This document shows, one piece after another, positions 44,275-53,742 of a stretch of 64,000 nucleotides of DNA (positions are counted from its first letter, which is position 1; each line of letters opens with the position of its first letter). Under the pieces are notes generated by a model that saw only the letters and a program-made list of their open reading frames with translations, did not search any database and was not told the DNA's origin. The position numbers were made by a program, and so were the translations under genes. The DNA comes from Idiomarina sp. X4 (GTDB lineage: Bacteria; Pseudomonadota; Gammaproteobacteria; Enterobacterales; Alteromonadaceae). The stretch covers positions 2,552,717 to 2,616,716 of the forward strand of contig NZ_CP025000.1 of assembly GCF_002808045.1 (NCBI RefSeq). Direction: 5' to 3'.

Positions 44275-45270
44275 CTAGTTTTCCACTTTACTTTCCGGCG
44301 TCTTTACACCCTTAGAAAAATGGGCTTTATGCAGCGATGGAAGAACGCCTTTTAACTGGCTCAGCAAGTCTTTTTGAAGCTGCCCATATCCTGGCTTTTT
44401 GGTGTGTTGAAATGGCAGCGGCCGGCACAGCGACATTACTTGATAACCCAGTCTTGCTGTTAAAAGACCCGCCCCCAGCCCCTGCCCGGCACGTACGGAA
44501 AGTTTCGTTATCAGTTCAGCGCTCACCCATTGTGTGCCTAAATCGACAGCAGCCTCACTTATTCCTGAATAGGCGATATTCGCCAGAACTTGCCGCCATA
44601 ACCGGATACGCGCTAAGTACCCGAGTTTCACACCGTATAATGCGGCAATACGATGGATCATACGCTGGTTACGCCATAAAATAATCAGCATATCTAAGAC
44701 CGCAAACGGACTGACCGCTATCATGGCAGCCGCTTCTGCGGACCAGCGGCTGATAAGTCGGCTAGCTTGTTGGTCAACCCGACTTAAAATGTCGCATTCA
44801 AATCGCTCACGCTTTTCACTGTCAGACCAGTAGGGTTGGTAGATTTGCATCCAGCGTTCTTCTAAATCAGGATGATCCAGCAGCTTCAATTGCTGTTCAA
44901 TACTTTCTGTACCCTGACTCTGAGCATGCCAGCGACGTTTTAACTGGCGAAGCTGCCAGAATTCTTTGACAAAAAAACCAACAAGCAAGCCGAGTATTAA
45001 CGTAAAGCCAGCACTCCATAGCGTCCCCAATACCCAACTTTGCTGCCATGATTCAATAATTGCCAACACGAGTTCGATGATTCCGGCAACCGATGCCAAG
45101 ACAACACCCAGCAGTAACCAACGTCCCCACCGGCGAGGTTTTCTCTCGAACTCAGTCTGCACTTGCACCGTTGATAGCACCTCGCCCATTTCATCAACGG
45201 GTTCGGTATTTGCTTGAGGCTCTGCGTCCTCTTCTACGGAATAATAAGTGAGCTCGCGATGTTTGCTCAT
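44275..45270 (-). CDS. ycjF: YcjF-type DUF697 membrane protein
   Basis: 331 residues; last gene of the psp operon. Charged N-terminus, two membrane helices (about 50-72 and 80-103) and a C-terminal DUF697 region (about 190-300; SRWSAEAAAMIAVSPFAVLDMLIILWRNQRMI, GLGAGLLTARLGYQVM). E. coli ycjF also follows ycjX in the Psp regulon; the function is not defined. The start overlaps the end of ycjX by 4 bases. Confidence 0.92.
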   Translation of the reverse strand: MSKHRELTYYSVEEDAEPQANTEPVDEMGEVLSTVQVQTEFERKPRRWGRWLLLGVVLASVAGIIELVLAIIESWQQSWVLGTLWSAGFTLILGLLVGFFVKEFWQLRQLKRRWHAQSQGTESIEQQLKLLDHPDLEERWMQIYQPYWSDSEKRERFECDILSRVDQQASRLISRWSAEAAAMIAVSPFAVLDMLIILWRNQRMIHRIAALYGVKLGYLARIRLWRQVLANIAYSGISEAAVDLGTQWVSAELITKLSVRAGQGLGAGLLTARLGYQVMSLCRPLPFQHTKKPGYGQLQKDLLSQLKGVLPSLHKAHFSKGVKTPESKVEN

Positions 45271-46640
45271 CGTAATTTATCTCCAATGACAGCATTCAGC
45301 AGTTTATCTAAACGAATATGCGGCAACGGCGAATCGGCCAACGTAAAGTTTGGAAGAAAATGTGGATAGACATAGCCTTGCTGCCAATCATCTTTCGTAG
45401 GTAAGCGGCCCGGAACATGCGGAGCGCCGACACGAACTAACGTGCCCGACTCATCAACTCCCTCAAGGACATTCGTACCGTTTTTAAGCTGTTTCCACTG
45501 GCTCGTGGACACGCCTGCAACGCTGAATAATTCAAAAGGAATACGTTCAAACTGGAGTTGTTGTCTTCCCTCTAATGTCAGTGCGTTGAGCAACCCAGTT
45601 AACTTAGTATGATCACTCGGAATAATACTGTCTGCCTTCGTCGCCACAAAGGCGACTTTATCAATCTGCGGCGAAAACAAGCGTTTTAACAGACTGTTCT
45701 GACCGTAGTTAAAGCTTTGCATGATTTCAGTCAACGCCAGTTTCAATTCATCAAAATGAGACTCGCCCCCCTCAAGTGCCCCCAGCACATCGACCAGTAT
45801 TAACTGTCGGTTAAAATGCCTGAAGTAATTTTGATAAAAAGGTTTGATAACATGTTCTTTATAATACTCAAACTTCTGCTCTAACAAACCTTGCCATGCG
45901 TTGGGTATGGGTTGCTTTAATGGCCATGGGAAAAAGTCCAGAGACGGCGTACCCTCAAGCTCTCCGGGTAACACTAAACGCCCCGGCTGCAAAAGCTTCA
46001 GTCCTCGTGTTTTACACTCAGATAAGTACGCTCGGTAGGCACTGGCAACTATTTTCAACTGATTTTCGGCGTTGTCCTCTGTGGCGACTTCACTCAGCTC
46101 ATGGAGCTTTTTTAACCACACTTCAGCCATCTCTTGTCGAGGCTTTGAGTCAATCAGTGTGCGTTGCTTTTCGGACCATTGCCTGTACGTGAGCGACAAC
46201 AAAGGTAAATCAAGCAGCCACTCGCCCGGATAATCAATAATATCGACCGTCAGGCGACGTTCATCCAGCACTCTACCGGCAATTCCCCGTTCCGGGTGGT
46301 ACTTCAGCTCCAGTCGAATTTCACTGACATCACGGGTCGACGCCGGCCACTTTCCTTGTGCGCTGGTCAGGCACTCCACAGCCCTTTCGTAGTCAAAGCG
46401 CGGAGTGTCCCAATTGGGGCTGGTGTGCAGCCGGCAACCGATAAGCCTTTGATGTTGGCGTACATTGAAATAAGGCAGGTTTTGCGACTCATTGGCATAC
46501 AGCAACTGCTCTAAGACACCGGTTATTAATGCGGTTTTACCGGCACCACTTAAGCCTGTTACGGCCAACTTAATATGACGATCAAACCCGCGATGGATAA
46601 GATCGCGGGTCTGGCTTTTAAACTGCTTGATACGGCTCAC
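45267..46640 (-). CDS. ycjX: YcjX family P-loop protein (Psp regulon)
   Basis: 457 residues, close to E. coli YcjX (465). The Walker A loop GLSGAGKT is at about 30-37 (LAVTGLSGAGKTALITGVLEQLL); the G3-like DIIDYPGEWLLDLPL is at about 133-147; VAFVATKADSIIPSDH (about 330-345) matches a G4 TKxD motif. Probably a GTP-binding protein associated with the inner membrane. Overlaps pspC and ycjF by 4 bases at each end, so the operon is tightly coupled. Confidence 0.93.
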   Translation of the reverse strand: MSRIKQFKSQTRDLIHRGFDRHIKLAVTGLSGAGKTALITGVLEQLLYANESQNLPYFNVRQHQRLIGCRLHTSPNWDTPRFDYERAVECLTSAQGKWPASTRDVSEIRLELKYHPERGIAGRVLDERRLTVDIIDYPGEWLLDLPLLSLTYRQWSEKQRTLIDSKPRQEMAEVWLKKLHELSEVATEDNAENQLKIVASAYRAYLSECKTRGLKLLQPGRLVLPGELEGTPSLDFFPWPLKQPIPNAWQGLLEQKFEYYKEHVIKPFYQNYFRHFNRQLILVDVLGALEGGESHFDELKLALTEIMQSFNYGQNSLLKRLFSPQIDKVAFVATKADSIIPSDHTKLTGLLNALTLEGRQQLQFERIPFELFSVAGVSTSQWKQLKNGTNVLEGVDESGTLVRVGAPHVPGRLPTKDDWQQGYVYPHFLPNFTLADSPLPHIRLDKLLNAVIGDKLR

Positions 46641-47020
46641 AGACGATTAAATTCTCGCTGAAGGTTATAGTGATTGGAGGTTACGTACTTTTCCATCGAT
46701 TGCAACTGTGCCTCCAACTCATCGAACTCACGCTTTATGTCATGTATGGCGTCTCTTGGTGGCTCACCGCCCTGCCAAACCCTGGTTTTAACGTCGACTC
46801 GGTGCGAGTTCATATCGGGCTTTTTTTTGTCGAGAATCAACCACCCTGCTAAATACAACACAAAGAAAAAGCCTGATGCAAAGATTAACCCAGTAAAGAA
46901 TACGACTCGTACTAACCAAGGCTCAATATTGAGGTAGTCCCCTAAGCCAGCGCAAACACCAGCTATTTTGCCCTTTTCTGCATCGCGAGTCAGCTCCCTG
47001 CGTGACTTGGAAATACTCAT
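46637..47020 (-). CDS. pspC: Phage shock protein C
   Basis: Inner-membrane sensor of envelope stress that works with PspB to draw PspA off PspF. 127 residues. N-terminal PspC domain (about 9-68): RELTRDAEKGKIAGVCAGLGDYLNIEPWLVRVVFFTGLIF with one membrane helix continuing to about 66; the cytosolic/periplasmic tail ends with a coiled coil (IHDIKREFDELEAQLQSMEKYV). Overlaps pspB and ycjX by 4 bases. Confidence 0.96.
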   Translation of the reverse strand: MSISKSRRELTRDAEKGKIAGVCAGLGDYLNIEPWLVRVVFFTGLIFASGFFFVLYLAGWLILDKKKPDMNSHRVDVKTRVWQGGEPPRDAIHDIKREFDELEAQLQSMEKYVTSNHYNLQREFNRL

Positions 47021-47259
47021 TGTCTGTCCCTCCAGCCTGGTGAGTCAGCATCCAGAATGCGTTCAAGCGTCTGCACGCGCTCACGAATACGTTTCGCCTG
47101 GTCGGCTAAGAGCGCAAGTGACTCGCGCTCTTCCTCATTCAGCCCCTGGTTCATTTGGCGTTTGCTGCGGTAATGCAAGATTATCCAAATTGGCGCAACA
47201 ATCAGTACAAACAGAATCAGCGGCGCAACTAACATCCCGAAAATAGCTTCAATATCCAT
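47017..47259 (-). CDS. pspB: Phage shock protein B
   Basis: 80 residues (74 in E. coli). One N-terminal membrane helix (about 5-28), then a basic stretch (HYRSKRQMNQGLNEEERESL) and a C-terminal leucine-heptad helix (LLADQAKRIRERVQTLERIL). It pairs with PspC to signal membrane stress. 14 bases separate it from pspA. Confidence 0.95.
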   Translation of the reverse strand: MDIEAIFGMLVAPLILFVLIVAPIWIILHYRSKRQMNQGLNEEERESLALLADQAKRIRERVQTLERILDADSPGWRDRQ

Positions 47260-47273
47260 CTTGATTTGCCTAT

Positions 47274-47951
47274 TTATTCAGAGTCTTTAGAGGACTTTGA
47301 TTTCATGCGAGCGCGCAGAGCTTCCAACTCTTCATCAACTTTGCCTTCATTTTCCAATTCAGCAAACTCGTCGCGCAAGCTGCGTTTACCCATATCATAA
47401 GACTCTACTTGTGCTTCTAAGTCATCAATTTTTGCCTCGTAGCGATCAAAACGCTGCATGGCATCATCTACTTTAGAGCTATCGACCTGTTTTTTCACCT
47501 GTAATCGGCTACTTGCAGTCTTCTGACGCATAAGAATTGCTTTCTGACGCGACTTAGCATCAGCCAGTTTTTCTTGAAGCTGTGCAATTTCATCGTTCAG
47601 TTTATCCAGCGACTCATCAACACGCTGCATTTCATTCTGTAACGCATCGACATTATCCTGCGCGCGGCTCTTTTCAATCAACGCCTGTCGAGCTAAGTCT
47701 TCGCGCTCCTTACTTAAGGCAAGTTCCGCTTTCGCTTCCCAGTCCGAGACTTCTTTTTCCATGCGTTCCTGTTGGCGTTGAATATCTTTCTTCTCAGCTA
47801 ACAGTCGAGCTGATGTCGAACGAACTTCGACCAATGTGTCTTCCATTTCCTGGATAATCAGACGCACCATTTTTTGCGGATCTTCGGCTTTATCTAATAA
47901 CGCATTGATATTAGAGTTCACGATATCGCTAAAACGTGAAAAAATACCCAT
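47274..47951 (-). CDS. pspA: Phage shock protein A
   Basis: Membrane-repair and regulatory protein of the ESCRT-III/Vipp1 superfamily; it also binds PspF and blocks its ATPase. 225 residues, near the 222 of E. coli. The N-terminal amphipathic helix is MGIFSRFSDIVNSNINALLD, followed by DPQKMVRLIIQEMEDTLVEVRS and long coiled-coil helices (about 25-185). The first gene of pspABC-ycjXF, behind the sigma-54-like promoter at 47999-48015. Confidence 0.97.
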   Translation of the reverse strand: MGIFSRFSDIVNSNINALLDKAEDPQKMVRLIIQEMEDTLVEVRSTSARLLAEKKDIQRQQERMEKEVSDWEAKAELALSKEREDLARQALIEKSRAQDNVDALQNEMQRVDESLDKLNDEIAQLQEKLADAKSRQKAILMRQKTASSRLQVKKQVDSSKVDDAMQRFDRYEAKIDDLEAQVESYDMGKRSLRDEFAELENEGKVDEELEALRARMKSKSSKDSE

Positions 47952-47998
47952 AATAAATTACCTCTTACATAGCTAATGATTTATTCGCTCATACATTA

Positions 47999-48015
47999 TT
48001 CAAGTATCGAGCCAA
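47999..48015 (-). promoter_or_regulatory. Sigma-54-type promoter of the psp operon
   Basis: Read on the minus strand: TTGGCTCG, ATAC, TTGAA, against the consensus TTGGCACG-N4-TTGCW. The -24 GG is intact and the -12 dinucleotide is GA instead of GC. Transcription would begin about 35 bases before pspA. PspF, a sigma-54 activator, is encoded divergently. Confidence 0.7.
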
Positions 48016-48020
48016 CTTTT

Positions 48021-48056
48021 AAAAAACCAGTAATTATATGAATATTAAGGTTTTTT
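48021..48056. promoter_or_regulatory. Candidate PspF upstream activating site
   Basis: An inverted repeat AAAAAACC (48021-48028) and GGTTTTTT (48049-48056), spaced by 20 A/T-rich bases, lies 10-45 bases upstream of the sigma-54-like -24 element and before pspF. Position fits the paired PspF sites of E. coli; sequence specificity is unproven and the arms are low-complexity. Confidence 0.4.
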
Positions 48057-48141
48057 ATATTTTGTGACATAGTCGGGTATTGCCCCGGTTCGTGAAATAG
48101 ACTAATAATTAGCAAAAATAACTATAATTAAGGCTCAGTCG

Positions 48142-49221
48142 ATGAGTAACTCGCGTCCGTCAGACAATTTAATTGGCCAATCCAACAGCTTTGTTGAAGT
48201 TCTGGAGCAGGTTTCGCAAATAGCTCCGCTGAATAAGCCCGTACTTATCATTGGTGAACGCGGTACCGGTAAAGAACTCATAGCAGCGCGTTGTCATTAC
48301 CTATCGCAACGCTGGCAGCAACAATACCTAACGCTCAACTGCGCAGCCTTAAACGAAAATTTATTAGACAGCGAGCTGTTCGGGCACGAGGCCGGCGCGT
48401 TTACCGGCGCCGCTAAGCGTCATGAGGGGCGTTTTGAAAGAGCCGATGGTGGCTCTTTATTTTTAGATGAGCTGGCGAACACATCATTACGAGTTCAGGA
48501 AAAGCTGTTGCGCGTCATCGAATACGGTCAATTTGAACGTGTCGGAGGACGTCAGCCGGTAAAAGTCGATACTCGCTTAATTGCGGCAACCAATGAAGAT
48601 TTACCGACGCTTGCAGCGCAGGGTGAGTTTCGCTCTGATTTACTCGACCGTTTAGCCTTCGACGTTATAACACTGCCTCCGCTTAGAGAGCGACGTGAAG
48701 ACATTATGTTGTTAGCGGAGCATTTTGCGGTGTCTATGGCTCGGGAAATGGAATTAGAATTGTTCAGTGGTTTTACCGAAAAAGCGCGTAAAATCATGCT
48801 GAATTATGACTGGCCCGGCAACGTTCGGGAGCTTAAAAATACGGTGGAACGGAGCCTTTACCGCTTAGGCAATGGTCATGTTCCTATCAATGATATTGTC
48901 TTGGATCCGTTTGACAGCCCATTTCGTCCCGGCGTTTCAGCGACGGCGCGCACAGCCGCTTCGACGGCTCTTAACTCAGCCCCGGAAGCGCCTGGCGATG
49001 CTAATGACTCAAAAGTCACCTCTGTATTAAAAGCCGATGAGCCGGTCGAATTTAAGCAGCTGTCGCAGGACTATGAAAAAGAATTACTAAAACAAGCGCT
49101 CCGACTATCGCAGTTTAACCAAAAAAAGACAGCATCTTATCTTGGTTTAACCTATCATCAGCTAAGAGGCTATTTAAAGAAATACCAACTGCTGGACGGA
49201 GCGGCCGCAAATAATGACTAA
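48142..49221 (+). CDS. pspF: PspF, sigma-54-dependent activator of the psp operon
   Basis: 359 residues (325 in E. coli). No N-terminal receiver domain: the AAA+ domain starts at once, with Walker A GERGTGKE at 38-45, the sigma-54 contact loop GAFTGA at 85-90, Walker B GGSLFLDELAN at about 98-108, and a C-terminal FIS-type helix-turn-helix (NQKKTASYLGLTYHQLRGYLKKY). The extra length is an Ala/Ser/Pro-rich linker (about 258-300). Divergent from pspA and overlapping sapA by 8 bases. Confidence 0.96.
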   Translation: MSNSRPSDNLIGQSNSFVEVLEQVSQIAPLNKPVLIIGERGTGKELIAARCHYLSQRWQQQYLTLNCAALNENLLDSELFGHEAGAFTGAAKRHEGRFERADGGSLFLDELANTSLRVQEKLLRVIEYGQFERVGGRQPVKVDTRLIAATNEDLPTLAAQGEFRSDLLDRLAFDVITLPPLRERREDIMLLAEHFAVSMAREMELELFSGFTEKARKIMLNYDWPGNVRELKNTVERSLYRLGNGHVPINDIVLDPFDSPFRPGVSATARTAASTALNSAPEAPGDANDSKVTSVLKADEPVEFKQLSQDYEKELLKQALRLSQFNQKKTASYLGLTYHQLRGYLKKYQLLDGAAANND

Positions 49222-50845
49222 AGCGCTTTCTTTACTCATTTCAGCAACAACAATATTACTGGCCGGCTGTGAGCCTGGCACAGAAAAAGTAACGCCATTA
49301 TCAGAAGGTATTATTTACTGCTCGGAGGGTAACCCTGATACTTTCAACCCACAGCTCATCACATCGGGCACGACTGTTGATGCGACCGCCGCCCAACTTT
49401 ATGACCGACTGATTGACTACGACGCTGAAAAGCAAGCCTTTGTGCCGGCGCTCGCCAAGCGCTGGGAGCCGCTCGACAACGGTACCCGTTACCGCTTCTA
49501 TTTGCGTGAAGACGTCAAGTTTCACTCAACCGATTACTTTTCACCCACCCGTGACTTTAACGCGGAAGACGTCCGCTTTAGCTTTAACCGCTGGCTTGAT
49601 GAAACCAGCCTTTATCACAACGTCGGTGGCGGCAGCTATCCATTCTTTAGCGCTACCGGTCTGGATAAACTGATTCAGAAGGTTATCAAAGTCGATGAAA
49701 TGACCGTCGACATCGTGCTGAATAACGCCGATAGCTCCTTTTTGGCAAATTTGGCTACCGACTTTGCGATTATTCTCTCAGCAGAGTATGCACAACAACT
49801 CTCAGTAAAAGACGTACCTTATTTAATTGACTTAAAGCCGATAGGCACCGGACCTTATCGTTTCGAAAGCTTCCGCAAAGATGTATTGATACGCTACACA
49901 AAGCACCCTGAATATTGGCGGGAGGGTCCGGGTATTGAGCAGCTTGTTTACTCAATTACCCCTAACGCCAACAAGCGAATGCTGAAGTTAGTGACCGGCG
50001 AATGTGATGTTATTCCCTACCCGCTAATCAGTGAGCTTCAAGCGCTTAATCGCGACGATATTGTGGTCACAAATGAAGTAAGCCCTAATGTCTCTTTTTG
50101 GGCTTTTAATACAAAAAAGCCACCGTTTGATGACCCGTTAGTTCGACAGGCGCTTAGTCATGCTATTAACCGCCAGGCGATTATTGACACTATTTATTAC
50201 GGTAACGCAGAGCTGGCACGCTCAATATTACCCCCAACATCCTGGGCTTACGACAACCAGGGCATTCAATACGGCTACGATCCCGAAAAAGCCAGAAAGC
50301 TACTTGAAGAAGCCGGATATGAGCAATTGACTATTAATATTTGGGCAATGCCGGTACAACGGGTTTACAACCCTAACGCACGCCGCATGGCCGAACTCAT
50401 GCAGTCAGATCTTGCCCAGGTTGGCGTCAATGCACGTATTGTCTCTTATGAGTGGAATACCTTCAGACGACGCTTGTCACGCGGCGAGCACGATACCGTT
50501 TTAATCGGTTGGTACGCTGATAACGCTGACCCTGATAACTTCTTCAGGCCACTGCTAAGCTGCGCTGCCGTCGCTACCGGAGGAAATCGCGCCAACTGGT
50601 GTCATCCAGGCTTTGATGAGTTGCTCTACGAAGCCATATCAACCACTGATGCCGCAGAGCGAAAAGCGTTGTATCAAAGTGCACAACACATTCTGAATCA
50701 ACAATTACCCCTTTTGCCTATTGCTCACTCACGTCGCTACCAGGCGCAAAAAAAGACGGTTCGAGGTGTGCAGTTACCGCCGTATGGCGGCATTAACTTT
50801 CGTTTAGCCACCAAAGTGACACCGGCTGAGGAGAACGCCCAATGA
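49214..50845 (+). CDS. sapA: SapA-type peptide ABC transporter substrate-binding lipoprotein
   Basis: 543 residues of solute-binding family 5. Lipobox LAGC gives a lipidated Cys at about 19, where E. coli SapA has a cleaved signal peptide. Family blocks are GNPDTFNPQLITSGTTVDATAAQLYDRLIDYD, LRQ-like RQALSHAINRQAIIDTIYYGNAELARSILPPTSWAYD, and IGWYADNADPDNFFRPLLSC. Sap systems have been tied to antimicrobial peptide resistance and, in E. coli, putrescine export. Overlaps pspF upstream and sapB downstream by 4 bases. Confidence 0.93.
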   Translation: MTKALSLLISATTILLAGCEPGTEKVTPLSEGIIYCSEGNPDTFNPQLITSGTTVDATAAQLYDRLIDYDAEKQAFVPALAKRWEPLDNGTRYRFYLREDVKFHSTDYFSPTRDFNAEDVRFSFNRWLDETSLYHNVGGGSYPFFSATGLDKLIQKVIKVDEMTVDIVLNNADSSFLANLATDFAIILSAEYAQQLSVKDVPYLIDLKPIGTGPYRFESFRKDVLIRYTKHPEYWREGPGIEQLVYSITPNANKRMLKLVTGECDVIPYPLISELQALNRDDIVVTNEVSPNVSFWAFNTKKPPFDDPLVRQALSHAINRQAIIDTIYYGNAELARSILPPTSWAYDNQGIQYGYDPEKARKLLEEAGYEQLTINIWAMPVQRVYNPNARRMAELMQSDLAQVGVNARIVSYEWNTFRRRLSRGEHDTVLIGWYADNADPDNFFRPLLSCAAVATGGNRANWCHPGFDELLYEAISTTDAAERKALYQSAQHILNQQLPLLPIAHSRRYQAQKKTVRGVQLPPYGGINFRLATKVTPAEENAQ

Positions 50846-51855
50846 TTCGTTACCTTAGCAGCCGTTTATTTGTCTTTATTATCGCGTTCTTTTTGCTGAC
50901 GGTATTCACCTTCTCATTGAACTTCTTCTTCCCTGGCGACGCACTCACTAACATGACTGGGGTACGGACTTTTAGTGATTACTACCCGATCCTATCGGAG
51001 GCCAGAGGCACCGATAAAAATATTGCCTTACAATACATTAATTACATGCAGCACCTTCTCTCAGGCAATTGGGGAGCGTCATTGAGTTCAGGAGACTATG
51101 TCTTTAAACAGGCGTACCAACACCTCTTCGCATCGCTTGAGCTCATTATCGGCGCTTTGGTTCTGGCGGTTCTTATTGGCGTACCCAGCGGCGTTTTGGC
51201 CGCCACGCAGTTTCGGGGGCCTATTGACAAAAGCGTCATCAGCCTGGCAATGGCCGGCTATTCAATTCCCGTGTTCTGGCTTGCTCAGCTACTGATTCTA
51301 TTTTTCGCCGTCAAACTTGACTGGCTGCCTATAACTGGACAAATAAATCCACTGTATGGCATCGCGCCTAAATCCGGAGCCATTTTGCTTGATATTGCAT
51401 TGAGTCACTCGGACTATAAAGCGGCGGCCTTTCAAGATGCACTCAAACACTTGATTCTGCCAGTCATTATATTATCGATAATGCCAATGATGCTGCTTCT
51501 AAGGCTGATGCGTAATGCCACTCAGGAAATGCTACAAAAACCCTATGTGAAAGCGGCACGAGCACGTGGTCTTAATGAGTTTCAGGTCTTATTAAAACAC
51601 GCTGTGCCCAACGCAACGCAATCGGTTTTGCAGCAAGTACCACTGATTTTCAGCCTTCTACTCAGTAACAGTATTGTTATTGAGTCCATATTTAACTGGC
51701 CCGGCATAGGCAACTGGCTGGTACGAGCGATATTCGAAAGGGACTTTCCGGTCATACAGGCCTGTGTACTTATCATCGCCTTTACCATTTTACTGTTTAA
51801 CTTAATCGTGGATCTCTATCGTGGATGGCGATTCCCTATTGTAAGGCACGAATAA
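50842..51855 (+). CDS. sapB: SapB-type ABC transporter permease
   Basis: 337 residues, six predicted membrane helices, first at about 8-30. The permease EAA-type loop is KPYVKAARARGLNEFQVLLKHAVPNA (about 233-258). Dipeptide/oligopeptide (DppB) family; the start overlaps sapA (ATGA) and the end is one base before sapC. Confidence 0.95.
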   Translation: MIRYLSSRLFVFIIAFFLLTVFTFSLNFFFPGDALTNMTGVRTFSDYYPILSEARGTDKNIALQYINYMQHLLSGNWGASLSSGDYVFKQAYQHLFASLELIIGALVLAVLIGVPSGVLAATQFRGPIDKSVISLAMAGYSIPVFWLAQLLILFFAVKLDWLPITGQINPLYGIAPKSGAILLDIALSHSDYKAAAFQDALKHLILPVIILSIMPMMLLLRLMRNATQEMLQKPYVKAARARGLNEFQVLLKHAVPNATQSVLQQVPLIFSLLLSNSIVIESIFNWPGIGNWLVRAIFERDFPVIQACVLIIAFTILLFNLIVDLYRGWRFPIVRHE

Positions 51856-51856
51856 C

Positions 51857-52750
51857 ATGCCGCATATTAACCTTTACTACAAAGACGAAAATCCAAGCCC
51901 GCTGACGTTAGTATGGCGGCGCTTTAATCAGCGTCTGCTGTCCATGACGGCATTGTACATACTGCTGGCAATGATTCTCGTGGTTATTTTCTCGCCCCTA
52001 CTTGCGCCATATAGCACCTCCATGCAGTTTGCTAACGCAGTGTCTTTGCCGCCCTCCTGGACGGATCAAGGCAATATTCAGTTCCTTATGGGAACCGATG
52101 ATTTGGGCCGGGACATGTTGTCTCGGTTGCTCATTGGCAGTATTTACAGTTTAGGACTGCCTATTCTTATGGTCGCCAGTTCATCGATCGTTGGCATGAT
52201 TATCGGCGCTGTGTTGGGCATTGACCGGACCATTAAATATCAAACATTTTCGCGGGTATTTGACACCCTGCTGTCTATTCCGTCTTTTTTAATGGCGCTT
52301 ATCATCATTGCAATACTGGGCACCGGATTATTTAACGTTGCGCTGGCCATTACGTTGTCATTGATACCGCAGTTTATTTTCGTGACCCGCAACGCCGTGC
52401 ATCAGGAATGGCAAAAAGACTATGTCACCGCTTCACGCCTTAACGGTTGTTCTAAACGCTATCTGTTGTATCGGGTGATTTTGCCTAATATAACGCCCAT
52501 ATTGGTCATGCAACTGACGGTGTCTTTATCGGTTGCCATTATGGATATTGCGGCACTAAGTTTCCTCGGTCTTGGCATACAGTCCCCAACGCCTGAGTGG
52601 GGCAGCATGCTTGCACGCAGCCTGGACGAAGTTTATTTATCGCCTTGGTCAATGGTGTTGCCGGGCGTTACCCTATTCGTCACGATAATGTCGATAAATA
52701 TTGTTGGCGACAGCTTACGCCGCGCGCTCAGCGAAAGGGTGAACAGTTAA
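51857..52750 (+). CDS. sapC: SapC-type ABC transporter permease
   Basis: 297 residues of the DppC family. N-terminal helix about 32-53, then the conserved FLMGTDDLGRDMLSRLLIG, and the EAA loop KDYVTASRLNGCSKRYLLYRVILPNI (about 191-216). The stop overlaps the sapD start (TAATG). Confidence 0.95.
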   Translation: MPHINLYYKDENPSPLTLVWRRFNQRLLSMTALYILLAMILVVIFSPLLAPYSTSMQFANAVSLPPSWTDQGNIQFLMGTDDLGRDMLSRLLIGSIYSLGLPILMVASSSIVGMIIGAVLGIDRTIKYQTFSRVFDTLLSIPSFLMALIIIAILGTGLFNVALAITLSLIPQFIFVTRNAVHQEWQKDYVTASRLNGCSKRYLLYRVILPNITPILVMQLTVSLSVAIMDIAALSFLGLGIQSPTPEWGSMLARSLDEVYLSPWSMVLPGVTLFVTIMSINIVGDSLRRALSERVNS

Positions 52751-53742
52751 TGCAGTTACTTGATATCCGCAATTTAACCGTTGAAATGAAAACGCCGCAC
52801 GGCACCGTCCGGGTGTTAGATAAAGTGAACTTACAACTCGGTAAAGGCGAAATTCACAGTCTTGTCGGCGAGTCCGGTTCGGGTAAAAGCCTGCTGGCAA
52901 AAGCCATTGTTGGTTTTGCCAGCCCTAACTGGGATGTCACGGCAGATAGGCTTTGGTGGAATGGCAAAGACTTATTAGCAATGACCACTAAGCAACGCCG
53001 CGCCATTACCGGCCGTGACATGGCGATGATTTTTCAAGACCCCTATTCCTATTTAGACCCAAACAGTACTGTCGAACAGCAAATTGTTGAAGCCATTCCT
53101 GAGGGCGACGTGCGCGGTACCTTTATGAGACGCCGTGTGGACAGAAAAACACGTGTTAAACGATTATTGCACCGCGTGGGTATTCGCGATCACGAGTCAG
53201 TTATTGATAGTTACCCATTTGAGCTTTCACAAGGGGTCGCACAAAAAGTCAGTATCGCTATTGCCATCGCTCACCGCCCTCGTCTTCTTATTGCGGACGA
53301 ACCAACCACAGCAATGGAGCCATCGACAAAACTACAAATTCATCGGTTGTTAGCCCGGCTGGCGGTTAGCCAAGATATGTCAGTGCTGCTCATATCGCAG
53401 GATTTAACCTCAATTTTGCCCGAAACCAAACAGTTGACCTTGTTGTATTGTGGTCAGCTCATGGAAACCGGGCCAGCAGAAGAGCTTATAACGAATCCTG
53501 CTCACCCTTACACTGACTCAATGTTAAGAATGTCACTACAAACTCAGCAGGAGCTGCCCCATAAAGCGCGTTTGCCAACTCTGCCCGGAGCTATTCCTAC
53601 ATTACGTCACATGCCCATTGGCTGCCGACTCGGACCGCGTTGTCCTTATGCTCAAAAGCAGTGCGTTAAAGCGCCTCTGGCAACACACCAACAACAGCGG
53701 GTTTTTCATTGTCACTTCCCACTTGTGGAGCCTGAGTCATGA
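52750..53742 (+). CDS. sapD: SapD-type ABC transporter ATP-binding protein
   Basis: 330 residues from ATG 52750, which overlaps the sapC stop by one base; the longer open frame inside sapC is not needed. Walker A GESGSGKS (about 39-46), a Q-loop in MIFQDPYSYLDPN, a signature that is degenerate (ELSQGVAQKV in place of LSGGQ), Walker B LLIADEPTTAMEP, and the C-terminal oligopeptide-transporter extension with the Cys motif GCRLGPRCPYAQKQC typical of Dpp/Opp ATPases and often binding an Fe-S cluster. E. coli SapD also has a degenerate signature. Confidence 0.95.
   Translation: MQLLDIRNLTVEMKTPHGTVRVLDKVNLQLGKGEIHSLVGESGSGKSLLAKAIVGFASPNWDVTADRLWWNGKDLLAMTTKQRRAITGRDMAMIFQDPYSYLDPNSTVEQQIVEAIPEGDVRGTFMRRRVDRKTRVKRLLHRVGIRDHESVIDSYPFELSQGVAQKVSIAIAIAHRPRLLIADEPTTAMEPSTKLQIHRLLARLAVSQDMSVLLISQDLTSILPETKQLTLLYCGQLMETGPAEELITNPAHPYTDSMLRMSLQTQQELPHKARLPTLPGAIPTLRHMPIGCRLGPRCPYAQKQCVKAPLATHQQQRVFHCHFPLVEPES

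Larger units (their letters stand above)
47952..48141. promoter_or_regulatory. pspA-pspF divergent control region
   Basis: A 190-base A/T-rich gap containing the sigma-54-like promoter, the A/T inverted repeat, and TATAAT at 48123-48128 just before pspF. The TATAAT has no good -35 and would leave a very short leader, so the pspF promoter is not identified. Confidence 0.55.

Noticed and set aside
48123..48128. TATAAT as the pspF promoter -10
   Set aside because: No acceptable -35 at 16-18 bases, and it would leave a leader of about 7 bases without room for a ribosome-binding site.
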